From assembly GCF_007827795.1 (NCBI RefSeq), contig NZ_VITI01000022.1, positions 1 through 64,000 on the forward strand: a stretch of 64,000 nt of DNA. Reading direction: 5' to 3'. A program made the position numbers and the translations under genes. Position 1 is the stretch's first letter. Each line of letters opens with the position of its first letter. The notes under the pieces are model-generated. The model saw only the letters and a list, made by a program, of their open reading frames with translations, searched no databases and had not been told where the DNA came from. The DNA comes from Azospirillum brasilense (lineage in GTDB: Bacteria; Pseudomonadota; Alphaproteobacteria; Azospirillales; Azospirillaceae). Of this stretch, positions 51,119-59,658 are shown piece by piece.

Positions 51119-53422
51119 TCAGAAGGTGACGCCGGCGGTCAGCATGAAGGTGCGGCCCGAGGCCGGAACCGCGCGCGAGGCGTTGAAGGCCGAGGCGTAG
51201 TTGCGGTGGTCGGTCAGGTTGTAGGCGTTGAGCGCCAGGGAGAGGTTGTTGATCTCGTAGGACACCACGCTGTCCAGCGAGACCGTCTCCGGCACGCGCG
51301 CGGTGTTGGCGCTGTCGGCCCAGTATTCCGAGGCGTACTGGACGCCGCCGCCGACCATGACCTTGCCGGGCACGAAGCCGGCGGCGAACTCGTAGGTCGT
51401 CCACAGGCTGGCGTTGTGCTTCGGCACGTTCGGCGCCTCGTTGCCGACGACCGCCGCGTTGGTGCGCGACTCCTTGATCTCGCCGTCGAGGTAGGCGTAG
51501 CTGGCGTAGACGCTCCAGCCCTCGACCACCTTGCCGCTCACCCCCGCTTCGAAGCCGCGGATGCGGGTGCCCAGGCCGGCCTCGGAGAAGCCGTCGGTGA
51601 CCGTGCCGGTGGCCGGATCGACCGAGTAGGTGTTGCTCTTCTCGATCTGGAACAGGGCGCCGTTCAGGCCCAGCCGCCCGCCGAGGAAATCGGCCTTGCC
51701 GCCGATCTCGTACAGGTCGGTCTTTTCCGGATCGAAGTCACGCCCGTTGCGCGGGGTCTCCGCCGTGCCGTTGGTGACCTGCGCCGCGATGTCCACGCCG
51801 ATCGGCTTGTTAGAGCGCGCGTAGGAGACGTACAGCGACACGTCCTTGGTCGGCTCGTAGATCAGGCTGGCGGATGGGCTGAGCGTGCGGGTGGTCTCGT
51901 TACCGCCGACCACCGCCGGGTCGGCGGACTTGAAGGTGGTGCGGAAGTAATCCCAGCGCAGGCCGCCCTGCACCGAAAGCTGGTCGAACAGCCACACGCG
52001 GTCGGTGACGAACAGGCCGGTGTTGGCGACGCTGGACTCGCGCACGCCGGTCGCCGGATAGGTGATGAAGGCGTTGGCCGGGTAGTTGTGGCTGGGGTTG
52101 CGGATGGTCTGGGTGTTGGTGCGGTTGACCCAGGTGCCGCCGCGCCGCTCGTCCTTCTGATAGCTGAGGTCCAGGCCGCCGTTGACCTTGTGGTAGAGGC
52201 CGAGGAATTTGCCCTCCGCCTTCACGCCCGCGACGTTCTGGACGCCCCAGCCCTTCTGCTTGAAGGCCATGCCGCCACCGGCACCATAGCCGATCACCGG
52301 GTTGCCGCCGTTCAGGAAGGCGGTGTTGGCCGCGGCGGTCAGCGCCGAGGGAGCCGTGGAAACGAAATCGCGGTCGTAATGGCTGTAGCGGCTGTCGTTG
52401 TAGAAGGACAGGGTCTTGCTGACCTCGTGGGCCAGGGTCGAGGTCACGATGTGGTTGTCGGTGTCGTCACGGTCCAGATTGCGGACGTAGGACGTGGACC
52501 GGTCGAGCCCGAACTCGGGTGCCGGGCGGACGATGCCGTCGCGGCCGCGGATCATGGGCTGGCCCATGTCCGGCGTCTTCTCGCCGTTCAGGTAGGCGTA
52601 GTTCATGTGCCAGGTCGTCGGGGTGCCGAGGCCCACGCCCAGGTCGGCGGCGATGCCCTTGCGCTTCGCCTCGACCTTGTCGCGGTCGGCGACGTCCTGG
52701 TCGTGGTACAGGCCGTTGAAGCGCAGCGCGGTCGTCTCGTTGATCGGCTGGTTCACGTCCACCGTGGTGCGGTAGGTGGGGCCGGAACCGACCGACTGCT
52801 CGACGTTGTAGCGCTTCTCAAGCCCCGCCTTCTTGGTGCCCTGGTTGATGACGCCGCCGGAGTTGCCGACGCCGAAGCCGTTGCCCGACGGCCCCTTGAA
52901 GACCTGCACGGATTCGGTGTTGAAGACGTCGTGGGTGTAGACGCCGAAATCCTTCAGGCCGTCGGTGTAGATGTCGCCGCGGGCGGTCAGGCCGCGGATG
53001 CGGAACTGGTCGCCGTTCTGGCCGCCGTTGCCCTCGCCGGTGGAGATGGTGATGCCGGGGACGTTGCGCAGGACCTGCTCCAGGGTCGTCGCGCGCTGCT
53101 GCTCGATGATCTCTTCCGGAACGACGTTGACGACGCGGGGCGTGTCCTTGACCGTGTCGGGCAGGCGGGAGATGCCGGTGGGCTTGGCGTTCACGTTGCC
53201 GCTGTCCGCCGGGCGGTCGGCGCCGACCCGCACCGGGTCGAGGACGGTGGCGGCGCCGGCCGCGGCGCCCGGCGCGGTCCCGGTCCCCGAACCGGCCCCC
53301 GCACCGGCCGTCTGCGCCTCGGCCACGGTCGCCAGGGTGGAGAAGGACATCGCCAGCCCCGCCGTCGCGGCGGCGCCGGCGATGATGGGTCGGAGGCGGT
53401 CGGGGACATTCGATTGCAACAT
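51119..53422 (-). CDS. TonB-dependent siderophore receptor (Fiu/PiuA type)
   Basis: 767 residues. Signal peptide to about residue 36 (LATVAEA-QT), then a plug domain (LPDTVKDTPRVVNVVPEEIIEQQRATTLEQVLRNVPGITISTGEGNGG) and barrel ending SGRTFMLTAGVTF. Together with piuC and the YbiB-like gene nearby this is the catecholate-type receptor of the Fiu/PiuA group. An Irr/Fur-like box lies 90 bases upstream. The start at 53422 is chosen over an in-frame ATG 30 codons up because the signal peptide starts there. Confidence 0.9.
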   Translation of the reverse strand: MLQSNVPDRLRPIIAGAAATAGLAMSFSTLATVAEAQTAGAGAGSGTGTAPGAAAGAATVLDPVRVGADRPADSGNVNAKPTGISRLPDTVKDTPRVVNVVPEEIIEQQRATTLEQVLRNVPGITISTGEGNGGQNGDQFRIRGLTARGDIYTDGLKDFGVYTHDVFNTESVQVFKGPSGNGFGVGNSGGVINQGTKKAGLEKRYNVEQSVGSGPTYRTTVDVNQPINETTALRFNGLYHDQDVADRDKVEAKRKGIAADLGVGLGTPTTWHMNYAYLNGEKTPDMGQPMIRGRDGIVRPAPEFGLDRSTSYVRNLDRDDTDNHIVTSTLAHEVSKTLSFYNDSRYSHYDRDFVSTAPSALTAAANTAFLNGGNPVIGYGAGGGMAFKQKGWGVQNVAGVKAEGKFLGLYHKVNGGLDLSYQKDERRGGTWVNRTNTQTIRNPSHNYPANAFITYPATGVRESSVANTGLFVTDRVWLFDQLSVQGGLRWDYFRTTFKSADPAVVGGNETTRTLSPSASLIYEPTKDVSLYVSYARSNKPIGVDIAAQVTNGTAETPRNGRDFDPEKTDLYEIGGKADFLGGRLGLNGALFQIEKSNTYSVDPATGTVTDGFSEAGLGTRIRGFEAGVSGKVVEGWSVYASYAYLDGEIKESRTNAAVVGNEAPNVPKHNASLWTTYEFAAGFVPGKVMVGGGVQYASEYWADSANTARVPETVSLDSVVSYEINNLSLALNAYNLTDHRNYASAFNASRAVPASGRTFMLTAGVTF

Positions 53423-53791
53423 GAGGCTCTCCCGAGAAATCGTCGTGGCGGATGCGCCGATCAGCGGCCGGTATCTACCAAGCGGGGAGTAGCCCCCATC
53501 AACGGCGATCATTCAGAATAATTCTAAATTGCAAAATCACAGTCATTCGGCCCCAACGCATGCAGGGGTATGCTCTTTGGCGGAGGCTCATCACCAACCG
53601 TCCGGTGGCTTGCACAGGCACCGATCCGAAGGCATTTTTTGTATGTATTCCAACGATTTAAAATGTCTGTCAGGAGCACTCGAAGGCGCCCGCGGCAACG
53701 GGAGGGATCGGACTGTTGCAAAGCAGCAACTCCGATAATAAGAATTATTCTCAACATGCTGGGGTACCGCAGACCGGACGTCTCTTGTACG
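53423..53791. promoter_or_regulatory. Upstream region of the TonB receptor with two iron-box dyads
   Basis: A 369-base gap with no convincing gene. TTCAGAATAATTCTAAA (53512-53528) and TAAGAATTATTCTCA (53739-53753) share the same 11-base core, AGAATAATTCT, in opposite orientation. They resemble the ICE/Irr box (TTTAGAA-N3-TTCTAAA) as well as AT-rich Fur boxes. The first is about 90 bases before the receptor start; the second is far upstream (about 320 bases) and may serve long-range or another transcript. Confidence 0.55.
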
Positions 53792-55318
53792 TCAGGACGG
53801 AATCCGGGCCGCCATCGCGGTCTGCCCGAGACGGGCCTTCCAGAGTTGCTCGGCCAGCCGCAGGGCGTCGGCGAAGGCTGGTCCGGTGGCGCCGGGAAGG
53901 GCGAACAGGGCGAAGGCCGCGGTGCCGACGATGATGCGCTCCGCCCGCGCGTCGCGCACCGCGCCGGTCCACACACCCTGCCAATATTCCAGGCTGGTGC
54001 CGCGCGGGCGCGGCGTGGGCGGCGGCTCCTCCATGCAGGCGGGCAGGATGAGATCCTCCGCCTCGCCGTTGACCAGACGGTGAATGGAGGAGGAACGGAA
54101 AGGCGTGAACTGGGCGACGTCGCGCACGCTGCCCAGCACGGCCATGTGCTTCCAGCCCAGGATGAGGGCGGCGTCGCGGTGCAGTTCCCGATAGGTCGGC
54201 TTCGCCGCGCCCAACAGGGAAGTCTTGGCCTTGGCCGGCTTCAGCAGATGCACCGCCTCGAACACGGCGGAGCGGGTCTGGGTCAGCCGGTGCAGCCCGA
54301 TCAGCCGGTAGATCTGCGGGGACAGGGCGGCCAGCGGCGCGTAGGCGATCCGCTGCGCCGCCAGCGCCGCGGCGATCTCGCGCGCGTTGGTGCAGACCGG
54401 GATGCCCACGGTGGGCGCGATGAACTCGTACCGGCCGGACGCCGCGCTGCACCCCGTGCCGCCGTGCAGCAGCACCCGGTGACCGGCCTGCGCGACCAGC
54501 CGCGCCGCATGGAAGAACCAGGGCGGGTTGTGGTAGTTGGGCGAGGTGAAGCAGGGCCAGTCGATGTCCGCCTGGATCGTCCGGCCCAGCCCGGCGGCGA
54601 CGTGCGCCCGCATCGCCCGCACCAGTCCGGCGAGTTCCGGCGCGGTCGAGCCGCGCATCCGCATCATGCCGAGAAGCGCGCCGACCTGGACCGGATCGGC
54701 CTCGCCCGCCAGGATGATGGTCATCGCCTCCTCCGCCTCCTCGGCGGTCAGGGGGCGCCCGTGGCCGCCACCGGCGATGCCCAGCACGCCGATGTGGCGG
54801 GCCAGACGGTCCTGCGCGGAGGCATCCGGCGCGATCGTCGCCAGCTTCGCGTCGAGTTGCGCCGGGGACGGCTGCCCCTCCAGCAGGCCGGCGGGCCGCA
54901 CCTGGAGCGGCGGCGCGTCGATGCCGGTCGGCACGTTCCAGCGGGGATCGAAGGTCTCGTCGACGGCCGGGCGTTCCGCCGACGGTTCGAACAAACCGTC
55001 GATCCCACGGGCCATCGCCTGGACGCGCGGGCGCAACGCTTCGGCGAAGGGCGTGGGCACGAGACCGCGGCCGGAGCGGATGAACAGGGGATCGCCGAAC
55101 TCCTCGCGCATCTGCGCCAGGAGCCGGCTGAGCGCCGACGTCTGAAGACCGAGGTCGCGGGCGGCCAGCGTGACGTTCCGTTTCGACAGCAGCGCGTCCA
55201 GCGCGACGATCAGACGTCCGCGTGACAGCCGGTTCTCCTGGTTGACGGCGGCCGTCCGCCGCGGACCGGACAGCTCCGGCTCCGGGCGCGGCGCCCCGTC
55301 CTTCATCTTGACCGTCAT
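53792..55318 (-). CDS. LysR-type HTH fused to TrpD2/YbiB glycosyltransferase-family-3-like domain
   Basis: 508 residues. Residues about 28-95 are a LysR-type winged HTH (RLIVALDALLSKRNVTLAARDLGLQTSALSRLLAQMREEFGDPLFIR, then GRGLVPTPFA). From about 145 a TrpD2/YbiB-like fold follows (TAEEAEEAMTIILAGEADPVQVGALLGMMRMRGSTAPELAGLVRAMR, then VLLHGGTGCSAASGRYE). The LysR effector-binding domain is missing. E. coli YbiB lies near ybiX (piuC) and fiu and binds nucleic acid. This gene shares that neighbourhood and sits behind a Fur box, so it is probably an iron-regulated DNA- or RNA-binding protein. Confidence 0.78.
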   Translation of the reverse strand: MTVKMKDGAPRPEPELSGPRRTAAVNQENRLSRGRLIVALDALLSKRNVTLAARDLGLQTSALSRLLAQMREEFGDPLFIRSGRGLVPTPFAEALRPRVQAMARGIDGLFEPSAERPAVDETFDPRWNVPTGIDAPPLQVRPAGLLEGQPSPAQLDAKLATIAPDASAQDRLARHIGVLGIAGGGHGRPLTAEEAEEAMTIILAGEADPVQVGALLGMMRMRGSTAPELAGLVRAMRAHVAAGLGRTIQADIDWPCFTSPNYHNPPWFFHAARLVAQAGHRVLLHGGTGCSAASGRYEFIAPTVGIPVCTNAREIAAALAAQRIAYAPLAALSPQIYRLIGLHRLTQTRSAVFEAVHLLKPAKAKTSLLGAAKPTYRELHRDAALILGWKHMAVLGSVRDVAQFTPFRSSSIHRLVNGEAEDLILPACMEEPPPTPRPRGTSLEYWQGVWTGAVRDARAERIIVGTAAFALFALPGATGPAFADALRLAEQLWKARLGQTAMAARIPS

Positions 55319-55369
55319 GTGAATTCAGCCCGAATGCGGTTGCCTGGCCGTTTCACGGCTGCATACCAT

Positions 55370-55388
55370 GATAATGATACGCATTCGC
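55370..55388 (-). promoter_or_regulatory. Fur box before the LysR-TrpD2 gene
   Basis: GATAATGATACGCATTCGC matches 15 of 19 positions of the classical Fur box GATAATGATAATCATTATC and lies about 50-70 bases before the start codon. A related CGCATTCGC core is also present in the box of the siderophore importer. Confidence 0.65.
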
Positions 55389-55411
55389 ATGCGAACGCAA
55401 CACGCATGGCT

Positions 55412-55440
55412 CTCCCCTTCTTCACTGGAAAGAAGGGGAG
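55412..55440 (-). terminator. Hairpin after the 123-residue unknown gene
   Basis: Inverted repeat CTCCCCTTCT ... AGAAGGGGAG downstream of the stop codon of the minus-strand gene ending at 55456. No strong T-run. Sequence style matches the CT-rich hairpins elsewhere. Confidence 0.4.
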
Positions 55441-55455
55441 GCGGGCTTTGTAAGC

Positions 55456-55827
55456 TCAGTCTTCGGACGCTTCGGGCTTGGGGGCCGCGGCCTGCTCCGC
55501 CTGAATCCGCTCGACGATGCGGGTCAGCGCCGCCGCGTCGAACGGGCTTTCCATGTTCAGGTCCTGGGCGAACTTGCGGATCACGCCGATGGCGCGGCGC
55601 CGGGTCACGATGTCGACGTCGCCGGGGCGCGTCCGCTCGACCACCGGACCCTTGTAGTAGCCGCTGCCGACACGCCACTGGCGTTGCCCGTCCGCCCGCC
55701 ATTTGGTGCCGTCGGACAGCACCATGCAGCGGTTGCCCTCGGTGAAGGCATCGACCGTGGCGATCCTCTCCGGGCCGGTCTGGCTGTTGTGGATCGTCAC
55801 CTGATCCCCGACCCTGAACGCTGTCAT
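55456..55827 (-). CDS. Small protein of unknown function
   Basis: 123 residues, soluble, with a beta-rich N-terminal half (FRVGDQVTIHNSQTGPERIATVDAFTEGNRCMVLSDGTKWRADGQRQW), which looks like a small barrel (SH3- or KOW-like), and a helical, Ala/Glu-rich C-terminus. No family recognised. It lies 21 bases after the next unknown gene on the same strand and may be its partner. Confidence 0.6.
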   Translation of the reverse strand: MTAFRVGDQVTIHNSQTGPERIATVDAFTEGNRCMVLSDGTKWRADGQRQWRVGSGYYKGPVVERTRPGDVDIVTRRRAIGVIRKFAQDLNMESPFDAAALTRIVERIQAEQAAAPKPEASED

Positions 55828-55848
55828 TCCGTGATCATCCTATCTGAA

Positions 55849-56454
55849 TCAGTCTCTGTCCGGCACCGGCCCGCCGGAATGAAGCCGCGCGCCGTGGTCG
55901 CTTTCGCGCCGCTCCTCCACCGCCGCCATCAGCCGCGACTTCGCGGTGGCGCGGCTGTCCGGCGCCCCGTCCGCCTTCGGTTTCCCCGCTTGGGGCTGCC
56001 CCGGCGGCTGGCTCCGCGCGGCGGAGCGCACGCCGTTCAGCGCCGCCAGGAAGCCGGTGGCCGGGCGCATCGTCCTGCCACCGCGCAGGCCGGGCGGCGG
56101 GCCCGCTGGCGGCGCCAAGGGCGGCAACGCCGGGGGTTGCGGCTTCGCCGCGGCGACGGGGACGACCTCGGCCTCCACCTCATCAAGCGGAGCCCGCCGT
56201 TCGGCGGCCTCGGCATGGGCGAGGCTGGTGGCGCGCTCCACGACCAGCGTCCGGCATTCGCCGTCCAGCGTTTCGTAAACGCGCTTGGCCTCGTTCAGTT
56301 CATGCAGGTCTTCCGTTTCCAGCGTGCGGTCCAGCGCGCTGGCGAGCATCCGGAACTCCAGCACACCCGGCACCCGCGCCTCGTCCACGGCGCGCTTCAG
56401 CACGCCGACGGCTTGCAGGGTTTCACGGTCTAGTGCGCCTTCGGACATCGACAT
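55849..56454 (-). CDS. Unknown protein with Pro-rich linker
   Basis: 201 residues. Residues 1-90 form helices (ETLQAVGVLKRAVDEARVPGVLEFRMLASALDRTLETEDLHELNEAKRVYETLDG). A long Pro/Ala-rich linker (KPQPPALPPLAPPAGPPPG) leads to a basic C-terminus. No family or motif recognised. ATG at 56454 or 56448 are both possible starts. Confidence 0.5.
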   Translation of the reverse strand: MSMSEGALDRETLQAVGVLKRAVDEARVPGVLEFRMLASALDRTLETEDLHELNEAKRVYETLDGECRTLVVERATSLAHAEAAERRAPLDEVEAEVVPVAAAKPQPPALPPLAPPAGPPPGLRGGRTMRPATGFLAALNGVRSAARSQPPGQPQAGKPKADGAPDSRATAKSRLMAAVEERRESDHGARLHSGGPVPDRD

Positions 56455-56507
56455 GCTGTGGGTTGAACGACGGGATTACCCGAAATATCGGCTGAGGCCG
56501 GGTGGGG

Positions 56508-57254
56508 TCAAGTGCGATCCGGCACCGTTCCGGCTTCATCCTCCGGTTCGACCGCACCGCGTCTTTGCAGCCACAGGGCGACGAGCCAGCACAGCGCGGC
56601 CCAGCCCGCCCCGACGCACCAGCCCGCCAGGACGTCGGTCGGCCAATGGACGCCCAGATAGACGCGGCTGCACCCGACCAGCAGCGTCACCGCCATCGCC
56701 ACGACGAGCACGTAGGCCTTCTGCCGCTTCCCCTCGACGAAGCGCGCCAGCATCGCGCCCAGCGTCAGGAAGACGACCGCCGACAGCAGCGAATGGCCGC
56801 TGGGGAAGCTGGCGGTGAAGACGATGTCGCCGTGGGGGACGATGTCCGGACGATCCCGGCCGATCTGATTCTTCAACAGGCCGCTGATCGCCATGCCGCC
56901 GCCGACCGACAGCAGCACCAGAAGCGACGCCCCGCGCTTTCCCCGAAGCAGCAGGAAGCCCAGCGTGACTGCGGTGATCAGCGACAGCACGGTGATGCTG
57001 CCCAGCGCCGTGACGTCGCGCGCCGCGTTCTGCAGCCAGGGCGGCCCCAGCGGCATCGCCGGGTCGCCGGCCACCCGCAGCGCCATCAGCACCGCGCGGT
57101 CGAAGGCCGCCGTCTCGCCCTCGATCACCTCGCCGGCCAGCAGGGCGAAGGCCAGCATCAGCCCGGCGCTGACCGCCATGCCGACGAGAAGCCGCAACTC
57201 GTGCCGGCCGAGCCTCGTCCAGAAGCCGGGTGCCCTCAAACCTGCCAGCGCCAT
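56508..57254 (-). CDS. PAP2-family membrane phosphatase
   Basis: 248 residues with about six membrane helices and the three PAP2 motifs: KNQIGRDRP (KxxxxxxRP), PSGH in SFPSGHSLLSAVVF, and SRVYLGVHWPTDVLAG. This is a lipid phosphatase acting on phosphatidic acid, undecaprenyl pyrophosphate or similar at the periplasmic face. The start at 57254 (MALAGLRAPGF) is preferred; 36 codons above it look non-coding. Confidence 0.88.
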   Translation of the reverse strand: MALAGLRAPGFWTRLGRHELRLLVGMAVSAGLMLAFALLAGEVIEGETAAFDRAVLMALRVAGDPAMPLGPPWLQNAARDVTALGSITVLSLITAVTLGFLLLRGKRGASLLVLLSVGGGMAISGLLKNQIGRDRPDIVPHGDIVFTASFPSGHSLLSAVVFLTLGAMLARFVEGKRQKAYVLVVAMAVTLLVGCSRVYLGVHWPTDVLAGWCVGAGWAALCWLVALWLQRRGAVEPEDEAGTVPDRT

Positions 57255-57363
57255 CGCCCGTCCCTTGCCTTCCGTCCGCCGCAGAACGGTTATGGGAACG
57301 CCGGCCTCCCGGAAAAAGGTCCACCGCGCCGAAGGGGGAAAGTCCAAACGACCCGCTCGCAAA

Positions 57364-57381
57364 CATAAAGATATCTTTATG
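57364..57381 (+). promoter_or_regulatory. SahR-like palindromic operator before ahcY
   Basis: A perfect 18-base palindrome CATAAAGATATCTTTATG lies about 105 bases before the ahcY start, in otherwise GC-rich DNA. ArsR-family SahR regulators, which sense S-adenosylhomocysteine, bind AAAGATATCTTT-type palindromes upstream of methionine-cycle genes in proteobacteria. No sahR gene is in this window. Confidence 0.6.
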
Positions 57382-57484
57382 CTTGCGGGGTCCGGATGGC
57401 GCTGCTACACCAACGCCACAGCGGGCCGGTGCGCCCGCCCCTTTTCATTGCTGTCCCGCAAACAGCCGCGCAGGAGACCCCCCG

Positions 57485-58789
57485 ATGGCCGCGCCCGCCA
57501 ACTTCACCGACTACAAGGTCAAGGACATCAGCCTCGCCGAGTGGGGCCGCAAGGAAATCACCATCGCCGAGACCGAGATGCCCGGCCTGATGGCGCTGCG
57601 CGCGGAGTTCGGCGAGTCCAAGCCGCTGTCCGGCGCCCGCATCGTCGGCTGCCTGCACATGACCATCCAGACCGCCGTGCTGATCGAGACGCTGACCGCT
57701 CTCGGCGCGACCGTCCGCTGGTCGTCCTGCAACATCTTCTCGACCCAGGACCAGGCCGCCGCCGCCATCGCCGCCGCCGGCATCCCGGTCTTCGCCTGGA
57801 AGGGCGAGACGGAGGAGGAGTTCTGGTGGTGCATCGAGCAGACGCTCCGCGGTCCCGATGGTTGGACCCCGAACATGATCCTGGACGACGGCGGCGACGT
57901 CACCCAGATCATGCACGACAAGTATCCGGAGATGCTGGCCGAGGTCCGCGGCCTGTCGGAGGAGACCACCACCGGCGTCCACCGTCTCTATGAGATGATG
58001 AAGAAGGGCACGCTGAAGGTTCCGGCCATCAACGTGAACGATAGCGTCACCAAGTCGAAGTTCGACAACCTCTATGGCTGCCGCGAGTCGCTGGTCGATG
58101 GCATCAAGCGCGCCACCGACGTGATGGTGGCCGGCAAGGTCGCCGTGGTCGCCGGCTACGGCGACGTGGGCAAGGGCTCCGCCGCCTCGCTGCGCTCGCA
58201 GGGTGCGCGCGTCCTGGTGACGGAGATCGACCCGATCACCGCGCTCCAGGCCGCCATGGAAGGCTATCAGGTCGTCACGATGGACGAGGCCGCCCCGCAG
58301 GGCGACATCTTCGTCACCGCGACCGGCAACGTGGACGTCATCACGCTGGACCACATGCGCCAGATGAAGGACCGCGCCATCGTCTGCAACATCGGCCACT
58401 TCGACAGCGAGATCCAGATCGAGGCTCTTCGCAACTACAAGTGGGAAGAGGTCAAGCCGCAGGTTGACGAGGTCGTCTTCCCCGACGGCAAGCGCCTGAT
58501 CGTCCTGGCCCAGGGCCGCCTGGTGAACCTGGGCTGCGCCACCGGCCACCCGAGCTTCGTGATGAGCGCCAGCTTCACCAACCAGGTGCTGGCCCAGATC
58601 GAGCTGTGGACCAACGCCGCCAGCTACGAGAACAAGGTCTACGTCCTGCCGAAGCACCTGGACGAGAAGGTCGCCCGCCTGCATCTGGACAAGATCGGCG
58701 CCAAGCTGACCACGCTGTCCGCCAAGCAGGCCGAGTACATCGGCGTGAAGGTCGAAGGCCCGTTCAAGCCGGACCACTACCGCTACTAA
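57485..58789 (+). CDS. ahcY: Adenosylhomocysteinase (SAH hydrolase)
   Basis: 434 residues. It hydrolyses S-adenosylhomocysteine to adenosine and homocysteine. Key elements: VGCLHMTIQTAVLIETLTALGA, WSSCNIFSTQDQAAAAIA, NVNDSVTKSKFDNLYGCRESLVDGI (active-site Lys/Asp), the NAD-binding GYGDVGKGSA, CNIGHFDSEIQ and the C-terminal KPDHYRY typical of the family. A strong hairpin terminator follows. The palindrome upstream suggests regulation by SAH levels. Confidence 0.97.
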   Translation: MAAPANFTDYKVKDISLAEWGRKEITIAETEMPGLMALRAEFGESKPLSGARIVGCLHMTIQTAVLIETLTALGATVRWSSCNIFSTQDQAAAAIAAAGIPVFAWKGETEEEFWWCIEQTLRGPDGWTPNMILDDGGDVTQIMHDKYPEMLAEVRGLSEETTTGVHRLYEMMKKGTLKVPAINVNDSVTKSKFDNLYGCRESLVDGIKRATDVMVAGKVAVVAGYGDVGKGSAASLRSQGARVLVTEIDPITALQAAMEGYQVVTMDEAAPQGDIFVTATGNVDVITLDHMRQMKDRAIVCNIGHFDSEIQIEALRNYKWEEVKPQVDEVVFPDGKRLIVLAQGRLVNLGCATGHPSFVMSASFTNQVLAQIELWTNAASYENKVYVLPKHLDEKVARLHLDKIGAKLTTLSAKQAEYIGVKVEGPFKPDHYRY

Positions 58790-58816
58790 TCAGCGGGTCC
58801 GGACGGATCGGAACGG

Positions 58817-58847
58817 AAAGGGCCGCCCCACGGGGCGGCCCTTTTTG
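58817..58847 (+). terminator. Rho-independent terminator of ahcY
   Basis: A 13-base-pair stem AAAGGGCCGCCCC-AC-GGGGCGGCCCTTT followed by T residues (TTTTTGTG), starting 28 bases after the stop codon. Confidence 0.92.
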
Positions 58848-58869
58848 TGTTTGGCGGTGAACGGCGGTG

Positions 58870-58975
58870 CCCCCACCCTTCCCACGGCTTCGCCGCGGGC
58901 CCCTTCCCTCCCCCGCTTCGCAGGGGAGGGAGTTTATCCCCTCCCCCGCCCAGCGGGGGAGGGATAGGGTGGGGG
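58870..58975. repeat. CT-rich REP-like inverted repeat (second copy type)
   Basis: Outer arms CCCCCACCCT (58870-58879) and AGGGTGGGGG (58966-58975) enclose further hairpins (CCCTCCCCCGCTTCGC and GCGGGGGAGGG). It shares its CCCTCCCC/GGGGAGGG units with the element at 33386-33486. It lies in the gap between ahcY and the convergent lipoprotein gene. Confidence 0.7.
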
Positions 58976-58991
58976 ACCCGTCTGCCGAACG

Positions 58992-59579
58992 TTACCGCCG
59001 CACCATCGGCGCCAGATCCTTGCGGATGCCGGCGTCGAGCCGGGCGTTCAGATCGTCCATCATCCGGCGGACGAGGTCCTGCAACGTCGCCTCGCGGTCG
59101 GCCACCGAGATGTTCTCCGGCACCGTGGTGGAGTGGGTCACCGTCGCCTTGGTCATGCCGCGGAAGGTCGTTTCGCCGGGCAGCTCGCCGCCGATCTCGA
59201 CCTCGATCCGGCCGTCGTAGCGCTGGGCCTGATCGTTGGTGAAATAGCCCTTCACCCCGCCGGTCTTCGGGAGCTGAACCTCGACGATGCTGGCGTCGCG
59301 GATGGTGACGCGCACACGGCCCGGCCCGCCCGCGGCCTGGAGCCGCTCGTTGGCCCAGCGGCGCACCGCCTCGGCGGGCGGCAGGGGGATGCGCTGGTCG
59401 ACGGCGGTGCCGGCGGGACGGTGGGCGTCCACCACGTCGACACCGCCCGCGTTCAGGACGATCGGGCCGAAGTTGGAATAATCGATGGGCCGGGACGCCG
59501 GACGCGGCGGCGTGCTCTGGCAGGCCGTCAGGGCCACGGTGGCGAGAGCGGCGGCGAGAACGAAACGGCGGGTGGGCAT
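58992..59579 (-). CDS. Lipoprotein of unknown function
   Basis: 195 residues. Lipobox in LATVALTACQST (lipid-acceptor C20) after a basic start (MPTRRF). The mature part is beta-rich (VRVTIRDASIVEVQLPKT, GRIEVEIGGELPGETTFRGMTKATVTH) and may be a small periplasmic lipid-binding or outer-membrane lipoprotein. No family recognised. It precedes hslO on the other side of a terminator and is not part of its transcript. Confidence 0.68.
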   Translation of the reverse strand: MPTRRFVLAAALATVALTACQSTPPRPASRPIDYSNFGPIVLNAGGVDVVDAHRPAGTAVDQRIPLPPAEAVRRWANERLQAAGGPGRVRVTIRDASIVEVQLPKTGGVKGYFTNDQAQRYDGRIEVEIGGELPGETTFRGMTKATVTHSTTVPENISVADREATLQDLVRRMMDDLNARLDAGIRKDLAPMVRR

Positions 59580-59598
59580 GATCGCTCCGGTGAGACGG

Positions 59599-59627
59599 AA
59601 AAACGGCGCGGCACTATAGCCGCGCCG
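59599..59627 (-). terminator. Rho-independent terminator of hslO
   Basis: Stem GGCGCGGC-6-GCCGCGCC followed on the minus strand by GTTTTTCC, about 32 bases after the hslO stop codon. Confidence 0.88.
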
Positions 59628-59658
59628 CCTTCCCAACGCATCCGGAACCTGGAGCCCC

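Noticed and set aside
57385..57484. SAH riboswitch before ahcY
   Set aside because: The 5' region lacks the GCGCUGCRRCG...CUCAGGCU pattern; a protein palindrome is present instead.
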